A stretch of DNA of 64,000 bases from NCBI GenBank assembly GCA_949752745.1, contig OX457029.1, forward strand, positions 40,612,500 to 40,676,499, written 5' to 3'. Below, in pieces: positions 10,854 to 19,690 of this stretch. Position 1 is the stretch's first letter; each line of letters opens with the position of its first letter. The DNA is from Protula sp. h YS-2021 (lineage: Eukaryota > Annelida > Polychaeta > Sabellida > Serpulidae). The translations under genes and the position numbers were made by a program. Under the pieces are notes generated by a model. The model did no database searches, had not been told where the DNA came from, and worked only from the letters and a program-made list of their open reading frames with translations.

Positions 10854-11209
10854 ATGAATGCACTTGTGTTTAACGATGGTGTTTACCTCGCTGTAAATAA
10901 CATGAATGAAGTGATAATAAGTTCTCGGATAATACGTGCTTATCGGTTTAAACCTGAAGTGTGGAAAGACTTGAACCTGGGTTTAAACGTAGACTTGGAA
11001 ATAAAGTTGAAGTGTCTGTGGTTGGACATGATTCTGACATACGCGTGACATTCTGGAGAAATCTTTTACAGGATTGCCCAGAGGATTATAATGGAGATGT
11101 ACCAGATACTCCATATTCAGATTTGATCCACTTTGATATCAAGAACTGGCGTGCAGTCTTACGATTCCTAGAAGCTGTCCGCTGTTCGCCATCATCCGAG
11201 CATAAATAG
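10854..11209 (+). pseudogene. PC4-like paralog 2, frameshifted
   Basis: The ATG at 10854 opens a frame that stops at 11048, and the family's C-terminal block continues in another frame up to 11209. The overlap around 10970-11040 places a single frameshift there. The C-terminal part shows IRVTFWRNLLQD, then LIHFDIKNWRAVLRFLEAV. This is the same beta strand, spacer, hydrophobic-x-hydrophobic strand and Trp-x-x-(Val/Leu)-Leu helix as in the neighbouring genes. The N-terminal half (VYLAVNNMNEV) corresponds to strands in paralogs 3 and 4. It lies 9 bp after paralog 1 with no TATA word between, so the two may share a transcript. Confidence 0.65.
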
Positions 11210-11234
11210 ACGAGGTAGCTCATAGTTAAACGAG

Positions 11235-11576
11235 ATGGAAGACGATTTGTTGAATTATGAACCCATTACATAGGGATTCTCATATATGAGAAACCTATGT
11301 GATGACACTGTGCTACGACATTTTGGAAAGTATATCATACTATCGCTTGACGACCAATCCGTGTTGAAGCATTATCTAGACAAGTTGAGGATACCTGACT
11401 TTCTCCTTCAACTTTCAAATGATATAGAAGTGCGTGTGACTGAGAACGGTCTAGACGTGTTTGTACAATTTCGTCAATATGACGAGCTTACGGAACACTA
11501 CGACATCATCACCCTCAGCACAGTGGAATGGAACGCGCTGTTACAAGCATTGGATTGGGAAGAACCTTATGCTTGA
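11235..11576 (+). pseudogene. PC4-like paralog 3, early in-frame stop
   Basis: An ATG at 11235 is in frame with the long open part that starts at ATG 11286; a single TAG at 11271-11273 separates them. The open part (96 codons) ends with IEVRVTENGLDVFVQFRQYD, then DIITLSTVEWNALLQAL. This is the clearest match among the shorter paralogs to the PC4 pattern of strand, Arg-x-Tyr, Ile-x-Leu and Glu-Trp-x-x-Leu. A CATAAATAG word at 11201-11209 could be its TATA box. The protein might restart at 11286. Its stop overlaps the start of paralog 4 by 8 bp. Confidence 0.65.
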
Positions 11577-11856
11577 ATTCAAAGAGGAAGGAATACAACT
11601 CAAGCGGGGTACCAAATCCATTGAGTTGACACAGCCTATGCGTGTGAGGGACATAGATATGAATGAAGATACATATGAACTGAAACTGTCCGAACATGAA
11701 ACTGTTAAAGTGATAAAGTTTGGTGATGCGAGTTATGTGAGCTTTCATAGCATTTACAAACATGGGTGTAATGTCTATGATACATATACTAATTTAGATT
11801 GTAATGAATGGCTTTCATTGATTAATGTATTGAAAAATGAATGTCTTTGTATATAG
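11569..11856 (+). CDS. PC4-like paralog 4
   Basis: The frame is intact, 95 codons; the ATG at 11569 lies 8 bp inside the end of paralog 3, in another frame. The order of elements follows the family: GIQLKRG and SIELTQP strands, YELKLSEHETVKVIKF, then ASYVSFHSIYK, a short loop, and NLDCNEWLSLINVL with the Trp-bearing helix. The basic loop of real PC4 is poorly conserved here, so DNA binding is less certain than for paralog 1. It is the last rightward gene and meets the leftward protease gene across the 11857-12090 spacer. Confidence 0.65.
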   Translation: MLEFKEEGIQLKRGTKSIELTQPMRVRDIDMNEDTYELKLSEHETVKVIKFGDASYVSFHSIYKHGCNVYDTYTNLDCNEWLSLINVLKNECLCI

Positions 11857-12090
11857 AGTTCTGTAAATAGAAGTTTGTAAATAGAGTTTGTAAATAAAAG
11901 TTTGTAAATAGAAGTTTGTAATTAAGAGTTTGTAAATAGAGTTTGTAAATAAAAGTTTGTAAATATAACACAATAAACAAGACAGTTTGAAACTTGGGTT
12001 GTTTTATTTAACAAACTTGAACAATTAACAACAACTTAACCACTATAACTTAACTAATATAATTAATACAACTTAACTACAACAACAACA
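11857..12090. repeat. Tail-to-tail spacer with GTTTGTAAATA tandem repeat and poly(A) signals
   Basis: From 11857 to about 11966 the words GTTTGTAAATAGA and GTTTGTAAATAAAA alternate about eight times, supplying several AATAAA signals on the + strand. AATAAA recurs near 11971. Further right, TTTATT-type words give signals for the opposite strand. This is a plausible shared 3' end for the two converging gene sets. Confidence 0.65.
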
Positions 12091-12504
12091 TTAATAAAAC
12101 AAAGGCTTATAATGTCTATATACAAAATCCTTTACAATAAAATCACCATCCTTTCTTTTTAATATATTGACAATATCAAACATACTCTGACCTCGAGCTC
12201 TATGCAATATATAATATGCACAATAAAAACCACATGAAGATGATATTGGCGTTTGTAATGATATGGAATTATACATATAGTCATTTCTTAAAAACGTTTC
12301 TAAACGACCATCTAGAGGTAACAGTCCATAAGAGTCAAAATATTCTACAGGGTCTTTGTCATAATACACTGCCACCAATGTTCTCCTGGTTCTCCTGGCA
12401 CCGCGTTGTAAAGATGGTAACTGGTCCATGGCAAACACGCCTTGAAACAAGTCTTTGGTCATGACATCAGGGCTCAATATGGCATCGATCCGCTTCGTGT
12501 TCAT
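12091..12504 (-). pseudogene. Polinton adenain-like cysteine protease (C5 family), frameshifted
   Basis: The frame of 137 codons starts at 12504. It shows the family's N-terminal substrate region (FQGVFAMDQLP), the acidic triad strand VEYFDSYGLLP, and the Gln/Cys active-site segment SLQTPISSSCGFYCAYYIL. The expected His-Trp pair ahead of the AVYYD strand is not in this frame. The adjacent frame encodes GEPGEHW at about 12387-12406, so an indel has displaced the catalytic His and this copy should be inactive. Intact relatives mature virion proteins. The ATG overlaps the capsid gene's stop (ATGA), a tight MCP-protease pair. Confidence 0.88.
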
Positions 12505-13717
12505 GACTGGTAGTCGAAGTGGATGCTGCGATTTGCACTTATTTCAATAATGTTGTCAAATTCAGCATAGACAATGACATTGATTGTATGTTGCAAAGCC
12601 CTGCTAAAATTCATTTCTAACCGCAAATTCCCATGTTTGATCAGGGGAAAATGATCATCACCATCATAATCAGGTGTTAAGTAGAAAATAAAGCATAACC
12701 TCTAGGCCAATCTTCCTGTATTATAATGGAACTTTTCTCACCATTCAATCTATCAAACGATTTGTAAAGCGTTTCGAAAGCGTCCAGGTATTTGTTCTGT
12801 GCAATGTCAAGCTTGAAAGGTTTGGATACAACTGGTTCACCATCCCTGTGCAGTTGTATGTAGTCCAAATCAAAATGTTTGAAATCATATGGATTTCTCA
12901 ATACTGTTCCACCAAAGGCTTCATCATGAATCAGACCAATGACATTGCGATTTTGTAATTGACCCAAAAAGATGTTATCTTTCACAAAAGACTGAAATCC
13001 GGCTGGAATGGCCAACACTTTACATTCTTTTCTAGTGATAATTAATTTGGCAGGACTTTTCATCAATGCATCTGTATGCCCTAACTGAATACCTGGACTA
13101 ACCCTCACTTTGCGAATGGTTAAAAATGCCTCTTTCACTTCTACCTTATAGGTATTATCCATCAATACATATTCATCTTTTTGTCTATGGAAACGCAATT
13201 TCAAACTGATGCCATTAGGACGATAACGATCCTGCTCAGACAAATCTATCCTTAAACAGCCTGTTGGCATAAAATCACGGCTGAGACGTGTATGCAAATA
13301 ACGATTATGTAAGCCATTGTTTCCTTGCTCAGCTAAGTCACCACCGTCAGCATTGACATGAAACGATGATACATATCTTTCATGATTGGCTCTTTTCACC
13401 TCATTACTATTCATTTACCCCGCAGTATCCTTATACATGAGACGCATAGAGCGCTCAGAATGCAAACTTTCTTCCGAATCATGGATGAGATGAGAGATAA
13501 TGCTGGTATAACCATGGGTATTGTTACTATGAGATACCAGTCGATCATTCAGAAACAATTCAATATTAGACCCTAACCCATTAAACAAATCATTGACATT
13601 ATCATGCTTTCTCATATTAATGCAACGCTTCACTTGAGTTGAACACAAGTCCATACTTTTCAAGTAGTATTGGAAACATGTTTGAAAGAACGTCCTTGTG
13701 ACCGCTAAATAATACAA
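12501..13717 (-). pseudogene. Polinton major capsid protein (double jelly roll), broken
   Basis: Reading leftward, the first frame (13717-13415) has the strand NIELFLNDRLVSHSNNTHGY typical of Polinton capsid proteins, then a TAG-type break at 13415. The long middle frame (13414-12677) follows, with DLSEQDRYRPNGI, LKLRFHRQKDEYVLM, NIFLGQLQNRNVIGLIHDEA and FDLDYIQLHRDGEPV. After a frame change near 12677 the C-terminus continues as NVIVYAEFDNIIEIS to a stop at 12501-12503. The N-terminal 50 or so residues are not recognisable. Family members form the pseudo-hexameric capsomer. Assignment rests on segment order and on pairing with the protease. Confidence 0.82.
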
Positions 13718-13917
13718 GATTCTCCATGACTTTGTTTCTGTTGTTTATTCTGAAATGTTGGTTTCTTCCCGTAATAAAATATGTTTTAAAATAACTTCAA
13801 CCTCTTCTATCATGTTCTTTCTTTGTTTACTTTGAAACCACTCACATAAGATTACATTTGCTAGTAAGAAAAACATTGTTATGTCTTTGAGAAACGACTC
13901 GCATAAGATTAAATTCG
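13718..13917. other. Short spacer inside the Polinton
   Basis: AT-rich, no frame. A TATGTCTTTGAGAAACGACTC segment (13880s) and an earlier CTTTGAAACCACTC segment are weakly repeated. No ATPase or minor capsid gene, which often sits beside the capsid gene, can be read here. Confidence 0.5.
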
Positions 13918-14819
13918 CTATCTTGTTACAAAGATGTTAAAAGGTTGTTCTCTTACCTGAAAAAGCTGTTCTGTTTCCTCTTCTTTGCAGCAATCTCTCA
14001 AATAGTCAACCACGGTGAAATATACTTTCAAATCAGTGCGAGCAGAATAGAACGCAGAATCAAAGTCAAAGTCAGGATCTTCTATTCCAATTTTATGACA
14101 TTCTCCAAGAAATCTTGAATGTAGTTCAATCACATCAAGACTGTGATGTACAACATCCCAAAAAGCGTCTAAATTATAAAGTTGATAGTCTGGAGTACCA
14201 CAGCAAGCAAGTTTAGCAATCATCATGTCAACATAAGCCTTTTTAAAACATGCGTCCATCTTGTTGCAGTGGCAATGATAATCCTCCATATATTCACAAG
14301 TACCGCAATAGTCGCAGGTAAGTCCAAGTTGATTGTGTACGTTTATGTTTTCCAATTGAACTTCAGCCAGTCTTTTCTTGGATAGCTTTGACACCTTCAT
14401 CCGACCATCCTTTTGCAGTTTGATAGGAGTTATGACATGACATTCCGTATATGGTAACAAGGCTGAGTTAATGTTATCCATCTCCTGAAGCAGTGTCGCC
14501 CATTCACCATCATTCATGTTGAGGTGATGTGTGTATTCTTTCCCTTCAAACCGTGATGTGCGTACAAAACTCACATAACGAATATCCAAGTATGAAATGA
14601 CTTCAAGCCACTTCGTTTGCGTTAAGTACAGTTTGAAGCCAATGGCACGCAAATTTTTCAAGCTCTGACATACAATCTTCCACATACAATCTTATACAAT
14701 GGTGAATAAGCACACTATCTCTCTCCACGTGTGATGCGTAGAAATGGTCCAAATTCTCCATGCTCCACAGTAATGGTTAAGTTGGCACTAATTTTAAAGC
14801 TGCTTGTCTTCTTCTCCAT
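13918..14819 (-). pseudogene. PC4-like domain fused to Cys-rich/helical domain (paralog 5)
   Basis: The main frame (255 codons, 14685-13918) begins with family strands FKLYLTQTKW and IRYVSFVRTSRFEGKEYTHH, then LNMNDGEWATLLQEM, which is the PC4-like Trp helix. It continues into a Cys-rich knuckle CDYCGTCEYMEDYHCHC and an alpha-rich C-terminus containing FDFDSAFYSA. The likely true start is ATG 14819, 31 bp after a strong TATA box. That frame (SFKISANLTITVEHGEFG) stops at 14715, so one or two indels separate it from the main frame. The helical part has a paralog next door (14856-15336). Function is unknown; nucleic-acid binding is inferred from the PC4-like half. Confidence 0.6.
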
Positions 14820-14850
14820 GGCTGCACAATGTACTGATAAGGAGTCCACT

Positions 14851-14860
14851 CCCTTTTATA
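14851..14860 (-). promoter_or_regulatory. TATA box (TATAAAAGGG) of the PC4-fusion gene
   Basis: On the minus strand GGGTATAAAAGGGAG precedes the ATG at 14819 by 31 bp. It overlaps the last codons of the upstream gene, so the two leftward genes have separate promoters. It is the best TATA match in the element. Confidence 0.6.
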
Positions 14861-15336
14861 CCCAACTATTTGGTGAGTCAACAAATATCTTGCAAAGTTT
14901 TGAATTCACTTCAACTCGTCCATGGTTGAATCGAACAAGTTCTGATACATTCGTCGTCAATGGAATGTCATCATCATAATGTAAAATGATTTTTGTAGCT
15001 ACAACTAACATGAGCTCAACTGCCCAAATTGTATTCGCGTTGATAAATGCTGAATCAATGTCGTAAGTTAATGGCTTCACATTCATGCAGAAACGAGTGG
15101 ATGAAACAATATCTTGGAATAGCCTTTCCAACAGCTTCTCAATGCTGATGCAAATTCTTCACTTGTAAAATCCAATCCGATTTAAAAGCAGGAAGCTTTG
15201 AAAACGCATAGTCAGCATAGTTCACTTTGAAAACGTCATCCATGGTCTCTACACATACACGTGAAGAAGTAATGTTATCATTGTGAATGGGTTTTCTCTC
15301 GTCACACATGCATTTATACCACTTCGATGTAATCAA
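14856..15336 (-). pseudogene. Helical-domain paralog of the PC4-fusion protein, frameshifted
   Basis: Two frames (15336-15139 and 15131-14856) join across one frameshift near 15140. The second contains LTYDIDSAFINANTIWAVEL, which aligns with FDFDSAFYSARTDLKVYF of the neighbouring fusion protein. The preceding FQDIVSSTRFCMNV aligns with FLGECHKIGIED. The PC4-like half is absent. Codons before the TATAAAT word at 15312-15318 are probably untranslated, so the Met at 15243 (MDDVFKVNYADYAFS) is a reasonable start. I recognise no outside family; the pair looks like an element-specific duplication. Confidence 0.55.
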
Positions 15337-15393
15337 AATATGGTGTGTAACTTGTTTAAAAAATTGTTAAAATTGCTGACTCAGCAGAATTTG
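15305..15393 (-). promoter_or_regulatory. Promoter-like module, inverted twin of 5221-5313
   Basis: On the minus strand this reads ATTCTGCTGAGTCAGCAATT, then CACACCATATTTTGATTACA, then GGTATAAATG, matching the left module almost base for base outside a short A/T-run difference. It drives leftward into the helical-domain paralog. Confidence 0.6.
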
Positions 15394-16264
15394 GGAATAT
15401 GTGTATTCATCCGCCAACATAGTATTCATCCGCGAAACTGTAAACTTTACATAAAACTGAATCCAATGGTGAAATTTTCATGCGAATCGGTAAACTATAA
15501 CGAAAGTTATCTCACTTTTAAGTTTAAATGGCTGCATGTTACAATTATCCCTTCAGCCATATGTGCATATAGCCTGTGATCACTTTATAGCAAAAACTAG
15601 ATAAAAAACTGAATCAAACAGTGAAATTTTCATGCAAATCGGTCAAGTAGTTTTAAAGTCATACACTCTTAAAATTAGCCATATCACGATCCGGGGGGGG
15701 GGGTCGAAAAACCAAAAATGTTCAGAATGGTCTAAAACGTGTAAATATGCAAAAATCAAAATTCAGCCGGGTGGGGGGTACAAAAACCAAAAATGTTCAG
15801 AATGGTCTGAAACGTGTAAATATGCAAAAGTCTGAAATTCTCGGGGGGGGGGGGGGTCCAAAAACCAAAAATGTTCAGAATGGTCTGGAACGTGTAAATA
15901 TGCCAAAAATCTGAAATTCGATGGGGGGGGGAGGTCCTTACTTTTCATTATAGGGTATGTCCCGGCTGCCGTCTGGGGGTTGGGGTCGGTACAGAGTATG
16001 TCCTAGGGGGGGGGGCGGTCCAAAAACCAAAAATGTTCAGAATGGTCTGAAACGTGTAAATATGCAAAAATCTGAAATTCGGGAGGGGAGGGGGAGGTCC
16101 TTCCTTTTTATCATAGGGTATGTCCCGGCTGCCGTCTAGAGGGGGGAGGGGTCGGTACATAGTATGTCCTGGGGGGAGTTCATCACTTTCTCACCATGGT
16201 TACGCTGCCTATGACGTCATTATGACGTCACTTCCTGCAGCAGAACACCCATTTCTCAACTACT
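15394..16264 (-). repeat. Polinton right terminal inverted repeat and subterminal region
   Basis: The outer 86 bp mirror the left end, including the doubled TGACGTCA-like palindromes. Inward come at least four copies of the unit of about 73 bp (CCAAAAATGTTCAGAATGGT, then CTGAAACGTGTAAATATGCA) near 15710, 15783, 15860 and 16022. They alternate with two copies of a GGGTATGTCCCGGCTGCCGT segment and poly-G runs. The left TIR has only two units, so the array has expanded on this side. Further in, GTTGGCGGATGAATAC words echo 5107-5125, which suggests the original TIR was near 1 kb. Confidence 0.88.
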
Positions 16265-16270
16265 TCTGTA
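16265..16270. other. Polinton target-site duplication, right copy (TCTGTA)
   Basis: TCTGTA immediately follows the terminal CTCAACTACT and matches 4159-4164 exactly. Confidence 0.93.
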
Positions 16271-16329
16271 TCACAAGCGTTGTCCAATTAAAAAGACTCG
16301 AATAGGTGGTAAAACAGATCACAAGCCCT

Positions 16330-18585
16330 TGGTGACATCAGAGCTTAGAAATGTCAGTAAAACAAAAGAATTATTTATATATTAGTTTTTAAAATGTCGG
16401 TCAATTAAAAACGAAGTAGGGAATAAAATGTATAAAAATAAATTCACAAATATTATCGAGAAACAGCAAATGTGTATTATAACGAATTGCTTAAATATCA
16501 TTGGGGTAATATCAAAAGGACCTGGAATGTACTTAAATCTGCTATAAATATTCCTAAGAAGCAGACTAATTATTCCGAAACTTTTAAATGTGATAGTGGT
16601 AAAATTGTATCTAACACAACGGATAAAGCAGAATGTTTTAATGATGTTTTGTTAACATACGACATAAATTAGCTAACAAAATACAAATAGAAAGTAAACT
16701 TGAAGATCACAGTTTTAAGAATCACATGGATCATAGTTTTAAAAAATACTATGTTTTTATCAGAAGTAGAGGACAATGAAATTTTAGGCATTGTGAAAAC
16801 ATTAAAAGTAAAACTTGTGAAAACATTGAAATGAGTTCTGTAAAGTATATAAACAAGAAAATTATAAAAGCTTTAAAGTATATACGTAATCTGTCGTTTT
16901 ACAGTGGTATTTTCCCTGATAGCATGACAGTTGGTAAAGTTATTCCTCTGTTTAAGCGTGGTGATAAATGTTCATAATCTTCAATCAATTACTACAACCC
17001 GGTGTCTCTCCTTCCACAGTTTTCTAAGATACTTGAAAAATTATTTAACTTCCGATTAAACAGTTTTCTAGAAAAGCATCATATAATAAGCGAAAATCCG
17101 TTTGGTTTTAGGAAGAAACGGTCAACTTCACAGGCATTATTTAAATCAACTGATAATCAAAGATATTAAAACAGAATTAGATAACAGAAATCATGTACTA
17201 AATTTCTTTATTGATCTTAAAAGGACGTTCGATAAGTTAATCACATAATTTTGCTGAAAAAATTGGATATGCGTGGTGTTAGGGATAAGGCTTATCAATA
17301 ATTAGGTAGCTATTTATCAAATCGCAAACAATTTGTTGAAATAGATAATGTACGTTCTAGTTTTTCAGATATTATCTATGGTGTACCACAAGGTTCTATT
17401 CTGGGTGCGAAATTTTTCCTTTTATTCATCAAAGATTTATGTAATGTCCCACAGATACTCAAGCTCATTCTATTAGCTGGTGATACCAACTTGTTCCGTT
17501 CCTGTAAAGACTTACTTCGTTTAAGCCAAAATGTTAGTAAAGAGTTAGATAAACTGAGCACATGGTTTGTTATTAACAAAGTATCTTTGAATGTATCTAA
17601 AACAAATTTTATTTTATTTAGTAGTAAAACAGGTGTACCTGATATCAAAGTATATATTGATACTTAGCAAATTGAGCGTGTAAATGAAACAAAACTTTTA
17701 GGTTTTATCATTAAATATAAACTTATCTAGAAAACACACTGCATGAGAATTAGAAATAATTTATCTAAATCGTGTGCAATCATTTATAGAGCAGGGAAAA
17801 GATAGATAGTGAATCGATTAGAATTTTATATGTGCACTTTTTCTGCCTTATCTAAATTATGGAGTTGCGTTTTAGGGACATTCTTATAACTCGGATACCG
17901 CCTCCTTAACAGCTATTCAGAAAAAAGTTTGGCGAATAATATGTAAAGTGACTAAATATGAAAATTTAGAGATTGTTAATTTATACACTTGTGTATTTAT
18001 ATTTGAAATTTACAGAAAATTAAAACCGACAAATTTGTTACAATATTATGTTGTTATGGTCTAAATTCAGATTACAAAAGTTGCCAGCATAAAAATCAAA
18101 CACTTATACGTGAGAACAACAAAGAAATCTTAGTGTTTTTCAGTTAAAAGGGTGGAATTTTGGAATAGTTTAGGCAATGATTTGACAAACATAGCAAATA
18201 TAAAGGCTTTCAAAAAGGCTTAGAGCAATCGCCCATTAAGTGAATATAAACAGTACATTTTATATGTTTAACCTTTTTCTATGATAGTATATAATTGGTA
18301 TCTGTTGTGAATATTTAAACTGTTTATGTTAGCAATAGAAATATAGCGCTGTTAGTTTTTCATAATGACTAGCTTAGTACAAAAGGCAAAAAAAAAACAA
18401 GTTATAAGCACAGAGCTTTAGTTTGTGCCTTTTCTGTTACATCTGCGAGTATTTATTTATTTTGAAGGAGACTTTTTTTTGCTTATTGCTATACAATTCG
18501 CTAAAACAAAATCATATTCAGAAATTGTATCAGAGAGATGTTCAGAATAAACTTTTTTTGATTTGATTTGAATGATTTGTTCAAC
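16330..18585 (+). mobile_element. Non-LTR retrotransposon relic (reverse transcriptase)
   Basis: Broken frames collinear with a LINE reverse transcriptase run along the + strand. Visible pieces are HHIISENPFGFRKKRSTSQA (about 17078-17140), FFIDLKRTFDK (about 17205-17235), GVPQGSILG (about 17380-17406), and LAGDTNLF (about 17473) where YADDT is expected, so the catalytic Asp pair is damaged. The thumb region follows (LDKLSTWFVINKVSLNVSKT). The 3' end near 18545-18575 carries AATAAA and TTTGATTTGATTTGA, a short-repeat tail as in CR1/Jockey-type LINEs. Many stops and frameshifts are present. The endonuclease end is missing. Confidence 0.85.
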
Positions 18586-18589
18586 AGCC

Positions 18590-18770
18590 TCTTCGGCGGT
18601 TCGGTCTGTTGTATAGAACACCCTTTTAATCTGGAGACCCAGTGAAAATAGTACTTATAAAAGGTAGAAACTACTTTTTAAAATATTTCCTCGCTCTTAG
18701 TTTATACATGACAGATAGATCTCCCCAGAGATCAGTTTTTACAACAACGAGTCTAAGGAGCAAACAGACC
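18590..18770 (-). repeat. Inverted relative of the repeat at 3745-3930
   Basis: The reverse complement contains ATTTTAAAAAGTAGTTTC, AAGTACTATTTTCACTGGG and TACAACAGACCGAACC, as in the copy on the other side of the Polinton. Similarity fades outside this block. Confidence 0.6.
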
Positions 18771-19530
18771 GACAAGCAGCTACTCTACAGTGGCTTGTCG
18801 GAACCAGTTTAAGTCACCCTTCATTATAAAAACAGAGGACTTCTAGAGAGATATCCCTGTAAACTGGAAAATAAACAAATTAGTGATAAATTTTCTTATC
18901 CTTAATAAAACAAAATCTTCACTCATTTCACGCGTGGGTTGGTAACAAGAACTATATTGACTGTGCCACGATAACTTTTCTGCTTCATTTTACATAAAAA
19001 ACACAGAAAAATTTATGTAAAACATAAGTTAAGAAAAACATATTTCTCTCCAGTCAAAACGACATTGAAAACTATTTTCTCTTGGATAGCACGTCTCCTG
19101 AAATAGCAAATAAACAGCCTGGTGTTGTAACGGGAACAGACAGTAATTTTTTTCTCATCAAATGATAAACCGTCTATGACGAATCTATACATTCCTCAAA
19201 TACCAATGAGCAATCTGTTCCTTAAGTATGTTATATTGCCCTAGGCTCTGACATAGTGATGTGTTCGTTTAAAAAAAGTCTGATCTGATAGATGACTAAA
19301 ATGCAATACCGTTTTCTGTTCTCTATTATCAGTTTCTTTTGTAGCTGGCTGGATTTCTTCTATTAAAAAATATAACACTAACAGATCGCTGGATTCCTTT
19401 CTAATCGCACATATATCCCTTGCGTTATGCATGGAAGTTTCAAACATTCAGCACTGTCTTATTCTAATATGCATTTCGCATTTAGCACAGTTTGCCAAAT
19501 TAACACGTAGTGGAGACGTAGTGGAGATGG
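18771..19530. other. Intergenic stretch, nothing identified
   Basis: AT-rich sequence without coding signature or obvious repeat. Confidence 0.5.
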
Positions 19531-19534
19531 CCTG

Positions 19535-19690
19535 AGCAAGTCTGACGTGACGTTTAGCCAGGTTGACTAGACCGTTGGTCCAGTAATCCCAAGTCCTCTG
19601 GTTTGATTCCAGCCAGTGGATTGACATTCACTCTAGTTGCCTCAGCTAGATGACCCAAAAAAATTAATGACATTAATTAATAAACTTCAA
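19535..19690 (+). repeat. Possible tRNA-derived SINE
   Basis: A stretch TTTAGCCAGGTTGACTAG followed 30 bp later by GGTTTGATTCCAGCC resembles the A and B boxes of a pol III tRNA-type promoter, with about 44 bp between the box starts. An A/T-rich tail (AAAAAAATTAATGAC, about 19655) follows. No cloverleaf with a proper acceptor stem can be drawn, so it is not a functional tRNA. A chance B box remains possible. Confidence 0.35.

Larger units (their letters stand above)
4165..16264. mobile_element. Polinton/Maverick DNA transposon (virus-like), 12.1 kb, decayed
   Basis: The ends are exact inverted repeats (AGTAGTTGAG...CTCAACTACT), matching the 5'-AG...CT-3' ends known for Polintons, with a perfect 6-bp TCTGTA duplication on both sides. 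Rightward genes are a small Cys/Trp-rich ORF, a two-finger zinc protein, protein-primed PolB and four PC4-like ORFs. Leftward genes are a PC4-like fusion, its helical paralog, the capsid protein and the cysteine protease. The two gene sets converge at about 11.86-12.09 kb. Frameshifts and stops in the polymerase, capsid and protease show that this copy is dead. I find no integrase and no FtsK-like ATPase, and a hAT element has replaced part of the left half. Such elements are regarded as endogenous relatives of adintoviruses; this copy is described only as a genomic relic. Confidence 0.95.
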
